Of a stretch of DNA of 5,952 bases, positions 1 through 5,751 are shown piece after piece. Source of the DNA: Oscillospiraceae bacterium. Lineage in GTDB: Bacteria > Bacillota > Clostridia > Oscillospirales > Oscillospiraceae. The stretch spans positions 1 through 5,952 of the forward strand of contig JAISFB010000055.1 in assembly GCA_031263805.1 (NCBI GenBank). Reading direction: 5' to 3'. Each line of letters opens with the position of its first letter. Positions within the stretch are counted from its first letter, which is position 1. Under the pieces are notes generated by a model. It saw only the letters and a list, made by a program, of their open reading frames with translations, did not search any database and was not told the origin of the DNA. Made by a program: the position numbers and the translations under genes.

Positions 1-38
1 GCGAACAGCCCCCGTAAGCCCCCGCGATTCAGAGGTTT

Positions 39-58
39 CCAAAGGATACTTCCTTTGG
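39..58. repeat. Perfect 8-bp hairpin at the left edge
   Basis: CCAAAGGA (39-46) and TCCTTTGG (51-58) are exact inverted copies around a TACT loop. There is no T-run on either side, so it is not a standard terminator. It appears to be part of the composite intergenic repeat that continues to position 114. Confidence 0.7.
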
Positions 59-68
59 CGGTTCTTTC

Positions 69-96
69 CCCCATTTCTTTCCGCAAAGAAATGGGG
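69..96. repeat. Perfect 12-bp palindrome with a 4-base loop, downstream of the histidine kinase gene
   Basis: CCCCATTTCTTT (69-80) and AAAGAAATGGGG (85-96) are exact inverted copies around CCGC. Placed 58 bases after the kinase stop, the hairpin could end or protect the transcript, although no T-run follows on the minus strand. The core recurs at 5869-5890, so it is first of all a dispersed repeat. Confidence 0.85.
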
Positions 97-114
97 CGCC
101 GCGCCGCGCAGGCG
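72..114 (+). repeat. Left copy of a dispersed repeat, inverted relative to the right copy
   Basis: This 43-base segment matches the reverse complement of 5849-5890 at 41 positions, with one substitution in the hairpin loop (C against G) and one missing base in the GCGCC stretch. It contains the AAAGAAATG hairpin and the GC-rich tail ending GCGCAGGCG. No transposase gene or target duplication is visible, so it may be a REP- or MITE-like element. Confidence 0.75.
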
Positions 115-120
115 CATAAT

Positions 121-151
121 CGCACAGACAAAAAGTACGCAGAGACAAAAA
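121..151. repeat. Short tandem repeat just downstream of the histidine kinase gene
   Basis: CGCACAGACAAAAA (121-134) and CGCAGAGACAAAAA (138-151) are direct copies differing at one base, with a period of 17. On the minus strand they give two T-runs within 35 bases after the kinase stop codon, but no stable hairpin precedes them, so I do not call a terminator. Confidence 0.6.
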
Positions 152-153
152 AC

Positions 154-1593
154 CTATTTCTTTGCAACAACTTGCAGCGTGAATGTAAATCTTGTCATCC
201 CATCGGCGGAGCTGACGAAAATATCCTCATTATGTTTGTCTAAAATTGTTTTTACAATGTAAAGCCCGAGCCCGACGCCCTCGCGGTCCACCCCGCGTGA
301 GCGGTCAGTTTTATGGAAGCGGTCGAAAATGAGCGGCATTTCGCTCTCCGGGATGGTCTCCCCCTCGTCTTCTATTGAGACGAACGCGCGGCCGCCCTGC
401 TTCCACAGCGCAATTTTAAGCGCGGTCTTCTCCCGCGCGAATTTTACCGCGTTGTCGAGCAGATTGTAGACGACTTGCGTGATGGCGTCCTTTTCCCCGA
501 CGACGAGGACGGGCTCCTCCGGCAGCTCCGGCAGGGCTTCCAGTTCCTTCGCCTCCAGCTTTGAGAGCATCCCGACAAGCGTTACGCGGATGAGCTCGGC
601 TAAGTCAAACGTCTCCCGCGCCGCCTCGCCCCCCTCCGCGCTGAGGCGCGACACGTCGAGCAGCGAGCGGACAAGGCGCGACAGCCGCCGCGTCTCGGCG
701 GATATGACGCCGAGATATTTCGCCTCGCTCTCCGGCGGGATGGTTCCGTCGAGAATGCCGTCGGCGAAGCCGGCTATCACGGTCATCGGGGTCTTCAGCT
801 CGTGCGAGACGTTGGCGATAAGCTCCCGCCGGCGCGTTTCGCTGTGCTCCATCGCGTCCGCCATGGCGTTGAACGAGCGGGCGAGCTCACCGAGCTCGTC
901 CGCTCGCTGCGTATCGGAGGCGCGCGCGGTGAAGTCACCGCGCGCGAAGCGGCGGGCGGCGCGCGCCATCGCGTTTATCGACTCGGTCTGCTTTTTCGTC
1001 GTCAGCAGGGAGACGGCGAACGCGACGCACATAACAATAACGGCGAGCAGCGTGAAATTGGACGAAAAGCGCCGCCACATATCGCTCATTTCGCTAAAGC
1101 CTATTGACACGAAAAGATAGCCGAGAACGTAAGTCCCGCTGAAATCCTCGCCGAGTATGAGGGAGCCGACGGCGTACCGCCGCTCGCCGTATACGTCCGA
1201 AAACGCCGCGGCGGAGAATTCCCGCCCGGCGAGCAGGGCCTGCGTCGCGTCGTCGCGGACTTTTCTGCCGATGTGCGGGCAGACAAGCTGCTCGTCGGAG
1301 CAGGAAATGACGATGCCGTCCGTGTCCGCGATGATAATATCGTACCCCGACGCGCGGGAGATCATCGACAGCGACATTCGCGTCTCAAACCCCGCCAGGT
1401 CCGGCCCGTAATACCGGCTTTGCGCCGCGATATACCGCAGCGTCTCGCGCGCCGCGCCGGACATCGCCTCCCGCCGGGCGGACGTCAGCGCCTGATAGCT
1501 CCATACGGAAAAAGCCCCGCCGAGCACGGTGAACGACAGCAGAACCGTGACCGCCGTCGAAATGAAGTTTTTGACGTAGATAGACCGCCGCAC
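154..1593 (-). CDS. HAMP-domain sensor histidine kinase of a two-component system
   Basis: This is a membrane sensor kinase that should autophosphorylate on His and pass the phosphate to the response regulator encoded just upstream. It has 479 residues. A first membrane segment spans about residues 11-33 and an extracytoplasmic sensor region about 34-177, which contains GYDIIIADTDGIV, typical of PAS/Cache-like folds. A second membrane segment spans about 178-198 and a HAMP linker about 200-252. The H-box is NVSHELKTP with His264. The N-box is NLLDNAVKF (377-385), and the ATP lid region has FDRFHKTDRSR followed by GVGLGLYIV. The G1 box reads DEGETI rather than the usual DxGxGI. The start is a GTG two bases after the regulator's stop codon, with GGAG eight bases upstream, so translation is probably coupled. 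Sensor residues Cys98 and Cys105 form a CX6C pair. The class is certain; the signal sensed is not known. Confidence 0.95.
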   Translation of the reverse strand: MRRSIYVKNFISTAVTVLLSFTVLGGAFSVWSYQALTSARREAMSGAARETLRYIAAQSRYYGPDLAGFETRMSLSMISRASGYDIIIADTDGIVISCSDEQLVCPHIGRKVRDDATQALLAGREFSAAAFSDVYGERRYAVGSLILGEDFSGTYVLGYLFVSIGFSEMSDMWRRFSSNFTLLAVIVMCVAFAVSLLTTKKQTESINAMARAARRFARGDFTARASDTQRADELGELARSFNAMADAMEHSETRRRELIANVSHELKTPMTVIAGFADGILDGTIPPESEAKYLGVISAETRRLSRLVRSLLDVSRLSAEGGEAARETFDLAELIRVTLVGMLSKLEAKELEALPELPEEPVLVVGEKDAITQVVYNLLDNAVKFAREKTALKIALWKQGGRAFVSIEDEGETIPESEMPLIFDRFHKTDRSRGVDREGVGLGLYIVKTILDKHNEDIFVSSADGMTRFTFTLQVVAKK

Positions 1594-1595
1594 GG

Positions 1596-2291
1596 CTATG
1601 TCTCCAAAACCTCGAATTTATAGCCGACGGACCAGACCGTTTTAAGGCTCCACTGCTCAGACACGCCCTCAAGCTTTGAGCGAAGGCGCTTTACGTGAAC
1701 GTCTATCGTGCGCGTGTCGCCGAAATAGTCAAAGCCCCACACCTCGTCAAGAAGCTGATTTCTCGTAAAGACCCTGTTCGGCGAGGACGCGAGGTGGAAT
1801 AACAAGTCCATTTCCTTAGGCGGGGCGTCCACCTTTTTCCCGTCGATGACAAGCTCGAAGGAATCCATATCTATTATAAGCTTGTCGAACACAAGCTGTC
1901 TCGCCGGTTCCTCCTCCTTCGCGGATTCCGAGCGGCGCAGTACGGCGTGTACGCGCGCGATCAGCGCCGGCGCCTCAAACGGCTTTGTTATATAGTCGTC
2001 CGCGCCCATTTCCAGGCCGGAGACGACGTCGGGCGTTTCCGTTTTCGCCGTCAGCATTATTATCGGAGTGTTCGACGAGGCGCGAATTTCGCGGCACACG
2101 TCCCAGCCGTCGAGCACGGGCAGCATAAGGTCGAGCAATACGATGTCGGGCCTGACGCGCTCGAATTCCGAAATGCCGAGCGCGCCGTTCGCGGCCTCCG
2201 TGACCTCGAAGCCGTCTTTTTCAAGATACAGGCGAATCAGCTCCGATATATTTTGGTCGTCCTCGATTATAAGGGCTTTCTTTTCTGACAT
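1596..2291 (-). CDS. OmpR/PhoB-family DNA-binding response regulator
   Basis: This is a cytoplasmic transcription factor controlled by phosphorylation, 231 residues long, the usual length for the family. The receiver domain (about 4-118) has the acidic pair Asp11/Asp12 in IIEDD, the phosphoacceptor Asp54 in LLDLMLP, Thr81 in MLTAK and Lys103 in TKPF, so every switch residue is present. The winged-helix output domain (about 131-229) contains PPKEMDLL, RNQLLDEVWG and the recognition-helix stretch RTIDVHVKRLRSKL, followed by the wing VWSVGYKF. The ATG is preceded by GAGGTG with a seven-base spacer (2299-2304). The kinase gene follows two bases after the stop, so this is the cognate pair. The coiled-coil gene ends 50 nt upstream. 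It resembles the PhoB/PhoP-like regulators of Clostridia, but the target genes cannot be deduced from the window, and a link to Fe-S metabolism rests only on position. Confidence 0.97.
   Translation of the reverse strand: MSEKKALIIEDDQNISELIRLYLEKDGFEVTEAANGALGISEFERVRPDIVLLDLMLPVLDGWDVCREIRASSNTPIIMLTAKTETPDVVSGLEMGADDYITKPFEAPALIARVHAVLRRSESAKEEEPARQLVFDKLIIDMDSFELVIDGKKVDAPPKEMDLLFHLASSPNRVFTRNQLLDEVWGFDYFGDTRTIDVHVKRLRSKLEGVSEQWSLKTVWSVGYKFEVLET
1601..1606 (-). promoter_or_regulatory. Ribosome binding site for the histidine kinase GTG start
   Basis: TGGAGA on the minus strand ends eight bases before the GTG at 1591-1593. It lies inside the last codons of the response regulator gene, which supports the GTG start and coupled translation of the pair. 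Confidence 0.65.
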
Positions 2292-2322
2292 TTGTGTTCA
2301 CCTCGCAGATATTTTTTCGCTG

Positions 2323-2349
2323 ATATTATTTCGACGGGGAGCTATTCAA
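2323..2349 (-). promoter_or_regulatory. Weak candidate promoter for the two-component pair
   Basis: On the minus strand TTGAAT (2344-2349) and TAATAT (2323-2328) are separated by 15 bases. They match the -35 and -10 boxes only loosely, and the spacer is short. The -35 candidate overlaps the stop codon of the coiled-coil gene. It would start a transcript about 20 to 25 bases before the response regulator's ATG. This is the only promoter-like arrangement I find between sufU and the regulator. Confidence 0.22.
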
Positions 2350-2872
2350 TGCTGTCGAGCCGGGACTCCAGCTCGGCTATCTGGCCGGCGAGCTCCTCGA
2401 TCCGGCTTGTGAGTTCCTCGACGGAGGCTTGGGCTTCTTCCGCGGCGGCCTGCGCTTCCTCGGCGATGTCGAACGCTTCTTCCGCAGCGCTATGTGCCGC
2501 ATCAACCGCATTCTCCAGAGGCTTACTCCAGTCGGCAAAATCACCGCTATGCGTTGACTCGCGATAAGCTAATATCTCCCGCATCGCGAGCTTTTTCATT
2601 TCCGAGTACCGTTCCCTTTCGATCTCCGAATAAAACGGCGCGAGCTTCTTTTGGATTTCCGTAAAATCCTTACCATCATTCATCAGGCGGTTATACTCAT
2701 CCTCCATAGGCCGGATTTTCTCGGATAGCTCTTTCACTCTTTCGCTTGGGTGCGCGTAGACGTACTTCCTGCAATTGTTGTTGATCGTTTCCTCAATTCT
2801 GCTGCGAATAATGAACGGCTCGTTCTTCTCCGGTACGTTTTCGCTTGCGGATAATGTCTTGTCTTCGCTCAT
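2342..2872 (-). CDS. Hypothetical protein with a C-terminal coiled coil
   Basis: I do not recognise this 176-residue protein. It has no signal peptide and no membrane segment, so it should be cytoplasmic. Residues 1-20 are polar and probably flexible. Residues 38-107 look helical and charged (SERVKELSEKIRPMEDEY, then EIERERYSEMKKLAM). Residues 128-176 are seven uninterrupted heptads ending exactly at the stop codon. The core positions of the first three are Ala, and those of the last four are Val, Ile or Leu, which predicts oligomerisation. There is one Cys (34). The ATG has a strong AAGGAGG nine bases upstream, which argues that it is translated. It lies 54 nt after sufU and 50 nt before the regulator gene on the same strand, so it could be co-transcribed with either. 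Positions 2641-2880 are about 45% GC by hand count, well below the flanking genes, suggesting a different origin. No function is proposed. Confidence 0.82.
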   Translation of the reverse strand: MSEDKTLSASENVPEKNEPFIIRSRIEETINNNCRKYVYAHPSERVKELSEKIRPMEDEYNRLMNDGKDFTEIQKKLAPFYSEIERERYSEMKKLAMREILAYRESTHSGDFADWSKPLENAVDAAHSAAEEAFDIAEEAQAAAEEAQASVEELTSRIEELAGQIAELESRLDSIE

Positions 2873-2881
2873 TTTGTTTGG

Positions 2882-2888
2882 CCTCCTT
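2882..2888 (-). promoter_or_regulatory. Strong ribosome binding site of the coiled-coil gene
   Basis: A perfect AAGGAGG on the minus strand sits nine bases before the ATG at 2870-2872. It fixes the start and is good evidence that this unrecognised gene is expressed. Confidence 0.85.
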
Positions 2889-2926
2889 GAAAAATTTTTA
2901 TGTAATCGCGGTCTTTTTCTCCGCGT

Positions 2927-3352
2927 TTACGTCTCGATCGCCGCGAGATATGTGTGCCACGGCAGTACGGCGCATTTTACGCGCGCGGGCATTTTGGACA
3001 CGCCCCGCAGCGCGGCGGCCTCGTCAAGCTCCTCGAGCTCGGCTTCGTCCGTCACGGAGCCCTTTATCATCCCAATGAATTTTTCGCACAGCCGGCCCGC
3101 TTCCTCAACGCTTTTGCCGCGCAAAAGGTCTGACATCATCGACGCCGACGCCTGCGATATGGCGCAGCCGGCGCCGGTGAACGCCGCGTCTTCGATTATG
3201 CCGTTCTCGACGCGCAGCTCAAGCGTCAGCTCGTCGCCGCAGCTTGGGTTCACGCCGCGGTGGGAGCAGGTCGCACCCTCGACGCGGCGGCGGTTGCGCT
3301 TGTCGCGGCTGTGCTCTGTAATAAGCTCTGTGTAGACACTGTCAATCGCCAA
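2927..3352 (-). CDS. sufU: SufU-type zinc-dependent sulfur transfer protein (IscU-like fold)
   Basis: SufU is the cytoplasmic partner of SufS in Gram-positive bacteria. It holds a zinc ion, accepts the persulfide from the desulfurase and passes sulfur to the SufBCD scaffold. The 141-residue protein has the conserved metal-site residues: Cys38 and Asp40 in NPSCGD, Cys63 in GAGCAIS, and Cys127 in ARVKCAVLPWHT. The insert between the second and third Cys (about residues 78-120) is present, which separates SufU from true IscU. The start is a TTG. An in-frame TGA lies two codons upstream and no ATG, GTG or other TTG follows for a long way, so TTG is close to forced; AGGAGG lies ten bases upstream. 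The gene overlaps the end of sufS by 11 bases, so the two are probably translated in a coupled way. Confidence 0.94.
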   Translation of the reverse strand: MAIDSVYTELITEHSRDKRNRRRVEGATCSHRGVNPSCGDELTLELRVENGIIEDAAFTGAGCAISQASASMMSDLLRGKSVEEAGRLCEKFIGMIKGSVTDEAELEELDEAAALRGVSKMPARVKCAVLPWHTYLAAIET

Positions 3353-4589
3353 GGTTCATTCGCCTCCTAACGAGCGGGAGCGTTTCGAGCAGCCTGTCAA
3401 CGTCCGCTTCCGTACTGTATATGCCGAGACTCGCGCGGCAGCAGGCGCCGAACTCGGCGTCAAGCCGGGCGAGAAGCGGGTGGGCGCAGTGCTTGCCAGC
3501 GCGGACGGCGACGCCGTAGTCGTTGAGTATCGTCGCCGCGTCGTGCGGGTGCACGCCGGCGACGTTGAAGGATGCCACGCCGTATCTGCCGACGTCGGCG
3601 CCGCTGTTGCCGACGAGAGACACGTTTTTCAGCGAGGAGAGCCCCTCCGTAAGCTTTTTCATCAGCTTTCGCTCGTTGCCCTCTATGGCCTCCCAACCGA
3701 CGGACGTAATATATTCGACAGCCGCCGCGAGACCGACGGCGCCGCCGGCGTTCTGCGTCCCCGCCTCGAATTTAGACGGCGGGGGGAGAAAATCCGTATC
3801 CTGCTCGCGCACGTCCTCTATCATGTCGCCGCCGTACAGGAAGGGCGGCATCGCTTCAAGCAGCTCCCGCCTGCCGTACATCACGCCGATGCCCATCGGC
3901 GCGTACATCTTGTGCCCGGAAAACGCGGCGAAGTCCACGCCGAGCTTATGCAAATCAACGCCGAAGTGCGGCACGCTCTGCGCGCAGTCCAAAACCGTGA
4001 TCGCACCGACGGCCTTTGCCGCCGCGACGAATTTTTCAACGGGCAGCCGCGTCCCGAGCACGTTTGAAACGTGCGTGAATGCGACGATCTTAGTGCGCCC
4101 GTCGATTTTCGCGTCAAGCTCCGAATCGGGCAAAACACCCGTGCGGGGATCGACGTACATATATCTCAGCTCGGCGCCGTGCCGCCGCGCGAGGATCTGC
4201 CACGGCACAAGGTTTGAGTGGTGCTCCGTTATCGGGAGGACGATGTTGTCGCCGCGCCCGAGAACGAGCGGCGCGTAGCAGAGCGCTATAAGATTCAGCC
4301 CCTCGGACGCGTTGCGGACGAACACTGTTTCCTCCGCGTCCGCGCCGACAAATCGCGCCGCCGTTACGCGCGCGCCGTCGTAGGCGTCCGTCGCGCGCTG
4401 CGCCATATCGTACATCCCGCGGTGCGGGTTCGCGCCGTCGCGCCTGTAAAAATTATCGACGGCGCGCAGAACGCTCTCCGGGCGCATACTCGTCGCCGCC
4501 GAGTCGAGATAGACGAGCGTATGCCCGTTTACCGTCTGCCGCAGCGCCGGGAAGTTATCTGCAATATTTTTCACGGCAATATTTTTCAT
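3342..4589 (-). CDS. sufS: SufS-type group II cysteine desulfurase
   Basis: This is a PLP-dependent enzyme that removes sulfur from L-cysteine, giving alanine and an enzyme-bound persulfide for Fe-S cluster assembly. The 415 residues match the family length (about 405-420). Visible motifs in order are YLDSAATSMRP (27-37), EHHSN with the PLP-stacking His124, THVSNVLGT (172-180), DCAQSVPH with Asp201 binding the pyridine nitrogen, SGHKMYAP with the PLP lysine Lys227, and RAGKHCAHP with the catalytic Cys368. CRASLGIYST follows, with the substrate-binding Arg385. RAGxHCA marks group II (SufS/CsdA) rather than group I (IscS/NifS). The ATG is preceded by an in-frame TGA three codons upstream; the nearest Shine-Dalgarno sequence, AAGGA, is rather far at 14 bases. 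The gene lies 38 nt after sufD and overlaps sufU, the expected suf operon order. The N-terminus repeats KNIA twice through a 15-base in-frame duplication. Confidence 0.97.
   Translation of the reverse strand: MKNIAVKNIADNFPALRQTVNGHTLVYLDSAATSMRPESVLRAVDNFYRRDGANPHRGMYDMAQRATDAYDGARVTAARFVGADAEETVFVRNASEGLNLIALCYAPLVLGRGDNIVLPITEHHSNLVPWQILARRHGAELRYMYVDPRTGVLPDSELDAKIDGRTKIVAFTHVSNVLGTRLPVEKFVAAAKAVGAITVLDCAQSVPHFGVDLHKLGVDFAAFSGHKMYAPMGIGVMYGRRELLEAMPPFLYGGDMIEDVREQDTDFLPPPSKFEAGTQNAGGAVGLAAAVEYITSVGWEAIEGNERKLMKKLTEGLSSLKNVSLVGNSGADVGRYGVASFNVAGVHPHDAATILNDYGVAVRAGKHCAHPLLARLDAEFGACCRASLGIYSTEADVDRLLETLPLVRRRMNLGD
3363..3368 (-). promoter_or_regulatory. Ribosome binding site deciding the TTG start of sufU
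   Basis: AGGAGG on the minus strand lies inside the last codons of sufS (Arg-Arg) and ends ten bases before the TTG at 3350-3352. The spacing is slightly long, but it is the only Shine-Dalgarno sequence near and supports the non-ATG start. Confidence 0.75.
4561..4588 (-). repeat. Direct 13-bp duplication at the sufS start
   Basis: GCAATATTTTTCA occurs at 4561-4573 and again at 4576-4588 on the plus strand, a period of 15 bases. It codes for the repeated KNIA of the SufS N-terminus and places an in-frame GTG at codon 6 in the same setting as the ATG. Confidence 0.8.
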
Positions 4590-4599
4590 ATCGTATCAC

Positions 4600-4647
4600 T
4601 TGATCCTTTCTTAATTTGATCTTTGGGTTACTTGATCTTTTCGCTTA
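4600..4647 (-). repeat. Three degenerate 16-bp tandem repeats in the sufD-sufS junction
   Basis: Read on the plus strand, TTGATC starts at 4600, 4616 and 4632, a spacing of exactly 16 each time. The units are TTGATCCTTTCTTAAT, TTGATCTTTGGGTTAC and TTGATCTTTTCGCTTA. They cover the whole gap between the two genes and the last codons of sufD. On the transcribed strand this puts three copies of (A)AAGATCAA or AGGATCAA before sufS. The copy nearest sufS supplies its only Shine-Dalgarno-like AAGGA. The origin may be slippage or duplication; a protein-binding role is only a guess. Confidence 0.6.
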
Positions 4648-5695
4648 AAATCCCGCGCAGCCGCTCCCGCTCGCTCTCCGGCACGCCGCGCGTCGCGGAT
4701 TCCATCAGGGCCGACACCATAAGCCGCTTCGCCTCCGCCTCGGTCAAGCCGCGCGAGCGCAGATAGTACAGCTTCCCCTCGTCGATTTTTCCGACCGAGG
4801 CTGCGTGAGAGCCTTCGACGTTTTCCTCCCCGCATAATATCACAGGCGCGGAGCGATTTCGTGAACTTTCCGAAAACAATAGCGTATTTTCGCTCTCGGC
4901 GCCCTTTGCCTCTCCCGCGCCGGCGACAAAGTCTATCGTCGCCCTGTACGTCTTGTTGCAGGCGCCGAAAAGCGCGCCGGAGGCGTTCATTTCGCTTTTC
5001 GTCGCCCGGCCGAGATGGCGCGCGACGTAATTGAAATCCAGCGTCCTGTCCCCGTCGCCCAGATAAAATGTGTCGGCGCGCGCCTCGCTCCCGCCGCCCT
5101 CCAGCTTCATATGGCAGCCGGCGTAAACCGCGCCCGCGCCGAGCTCAATACTCGTGAGCTCCACGCGCGCGCCGTTCGCTATAACGGCGGAAAAGTCCGA
5201 AAAGTGCCGCGTGCCCGCGCCGAGAGTCTGCAACAGCGCGATACGCACAACGGCGCAGTTCTCCGCGATGACCCGCGTGAGCCCGCAGTGAAAGCCGGGC
5301 ATATCCCCGGCCCCGTCGTATACGATGACGACATTGATCTCGCTGTTCGCCTCCGCGAAAATCACATTGTCGTCCACAAGGACCGGCGCTTCCCGCGTCA
5401 GCTTATATCGCGCGATGTACGCCTCCCCGATCCTGCGGCCCTTGGCGACGCGAAGCCGCACGCCGGCGTTCGCGTGGACGCGAGAGTACGTCGCGAGCTC
5501 GTCCCCGAGCGAGCTTTTGAATTCCGCGCAGACGAATACGCTTTCGTCCGCCGGCGTCACGCCGTCCGGCAGCGGGGGAAGTTCTATGTCAAACCTCCCC
5601 GGCTCCGGAAAGTCAATATTGAGCTTTTCGCCGTTTACGCCGAGGCGCCGCCAGGTGCGCACAGGCAATGCGTTTATATTTTTCAGTGTCGTCAT
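4628..5695 (-). CDS. sufD: SufD-like subunit of the SufBCD Fe-S cluster scaffold
   Basis: SufD forms a complex with SufB and the ATPase SufC, on which new Fe-S clusters are assembled in the cytoplasm. The chosen 355-residue product is shorter than E. coli SufD (about 420) because it has little of the N-terminal helical region, as I recall for many clostridial SufD proteins. The middle is the beta-helix core (about residues 80-280). The C-terminal signature is EGSHAASVGKIDEGKLYYLRSRGL: His297 aligns with the conserved SufD His, and HxxSVGKID differs from the HEATTSKIGE of SufB, so this is SufD. The start is the ATG at 5693-5695, with AGGAG six bases upstream. An upstream in-frame ATG at 5746 lacks a ribosome binding site and would encode repeat-derived sequence. 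No sufB or sufC lies between this gene and the window edge. Confidence 0.9.
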   Translation of the reverse strand: MTTLKNINALPVRTWRRLGVNGEKLNIDFPEPGRFDIELPPLPDGVTPADESVFVCAEFKSSLGDELATYSRVHANAGVRLRVAKGRRIGEAYIARYKLTREAPVLVDDNVIFAEANSEINVVIVYDGAGDMPGFHCGLTRVIAENCAVVRIALLQTLGAGTRHFSDFSAVIANGARVELTSIELGAGAVYAGCHMKLEGGGSEARADTFYLGDGDRTLDFNYVARHLGRATKSEMNASGALFGACNKTYRATIDFVAGAGEAKGAESENTLLFSESSRNRSAPVILCGEENVEGSHAASVGKIDEGKLYYLRSRGLTEAEAKRLMVSALMESATRGVPESERERLRGILSEKIK

Positions 5696-5701
5696 AATTA
5701 T

Positions 5702-5706
5702 CTCCT
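5702..5706 (-). promoter_or_regulatory. Ribosome binding site deciding the sufD start
   Basis: AGGAG within AAAGAGGAGA on the minus strand lies six bases before the ATG at 5693-5695. It supports this start over the in-frame ATG 17 codons upstream, which has no such site. Confidence 0.85.
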
Positions 5707-5751
5707 CTTTGTATTGCTTTGTCGGTTTGGCTCCCACACGGTTCATCGCCC

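Noticed and set aside
7..24. Two AGCCCCCG copies ten bases apart as the start of a CRISPR or tandem array
   Set aside because: Only two 8-base copies are seen with no spacer pattern; the window edge cuts the context.
153..164. Resemblance of the kinase gene's 3' end (GCAAAGAAATAGG) to the dispersed repeat hairpin arm
   Set aside because: The shared stretch is about ten bases and codes for a plausible Ala-Lys-Lys end; chance cannot be excluded.
479..1120. 213-codon plus-strand open frame opposite the kinase
   Set aside because: Antisense to the HAMP and H-box region of a clear kinase; composition is Ser/Arg-rich shadow coding.
2907..2925. Terminator after sufU (CGCGG and CCGCG arms)
   Set aside because: The stem is only 5 bp with a 9-base loop, and no T-run follows directly; AAAAATTTTT comes later.
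3523..4278. Long plus-strand open frame opposite sufS (251 codons)
   Set aside because: It lies wholly antisense to a sufS gene with all catalytic residues; GC-rich codon bias creates such antisense frames. The Ser/Arg-rich product is not protein-like.
5696..5746. Upstream in-frame ATG extending SufD by 17 residues
   Set aside because: It has no ribosome binding site, and the extra residues would include the real Shine-Dalgarno region; the ATG at 5695 has AGGAG at good spacing.
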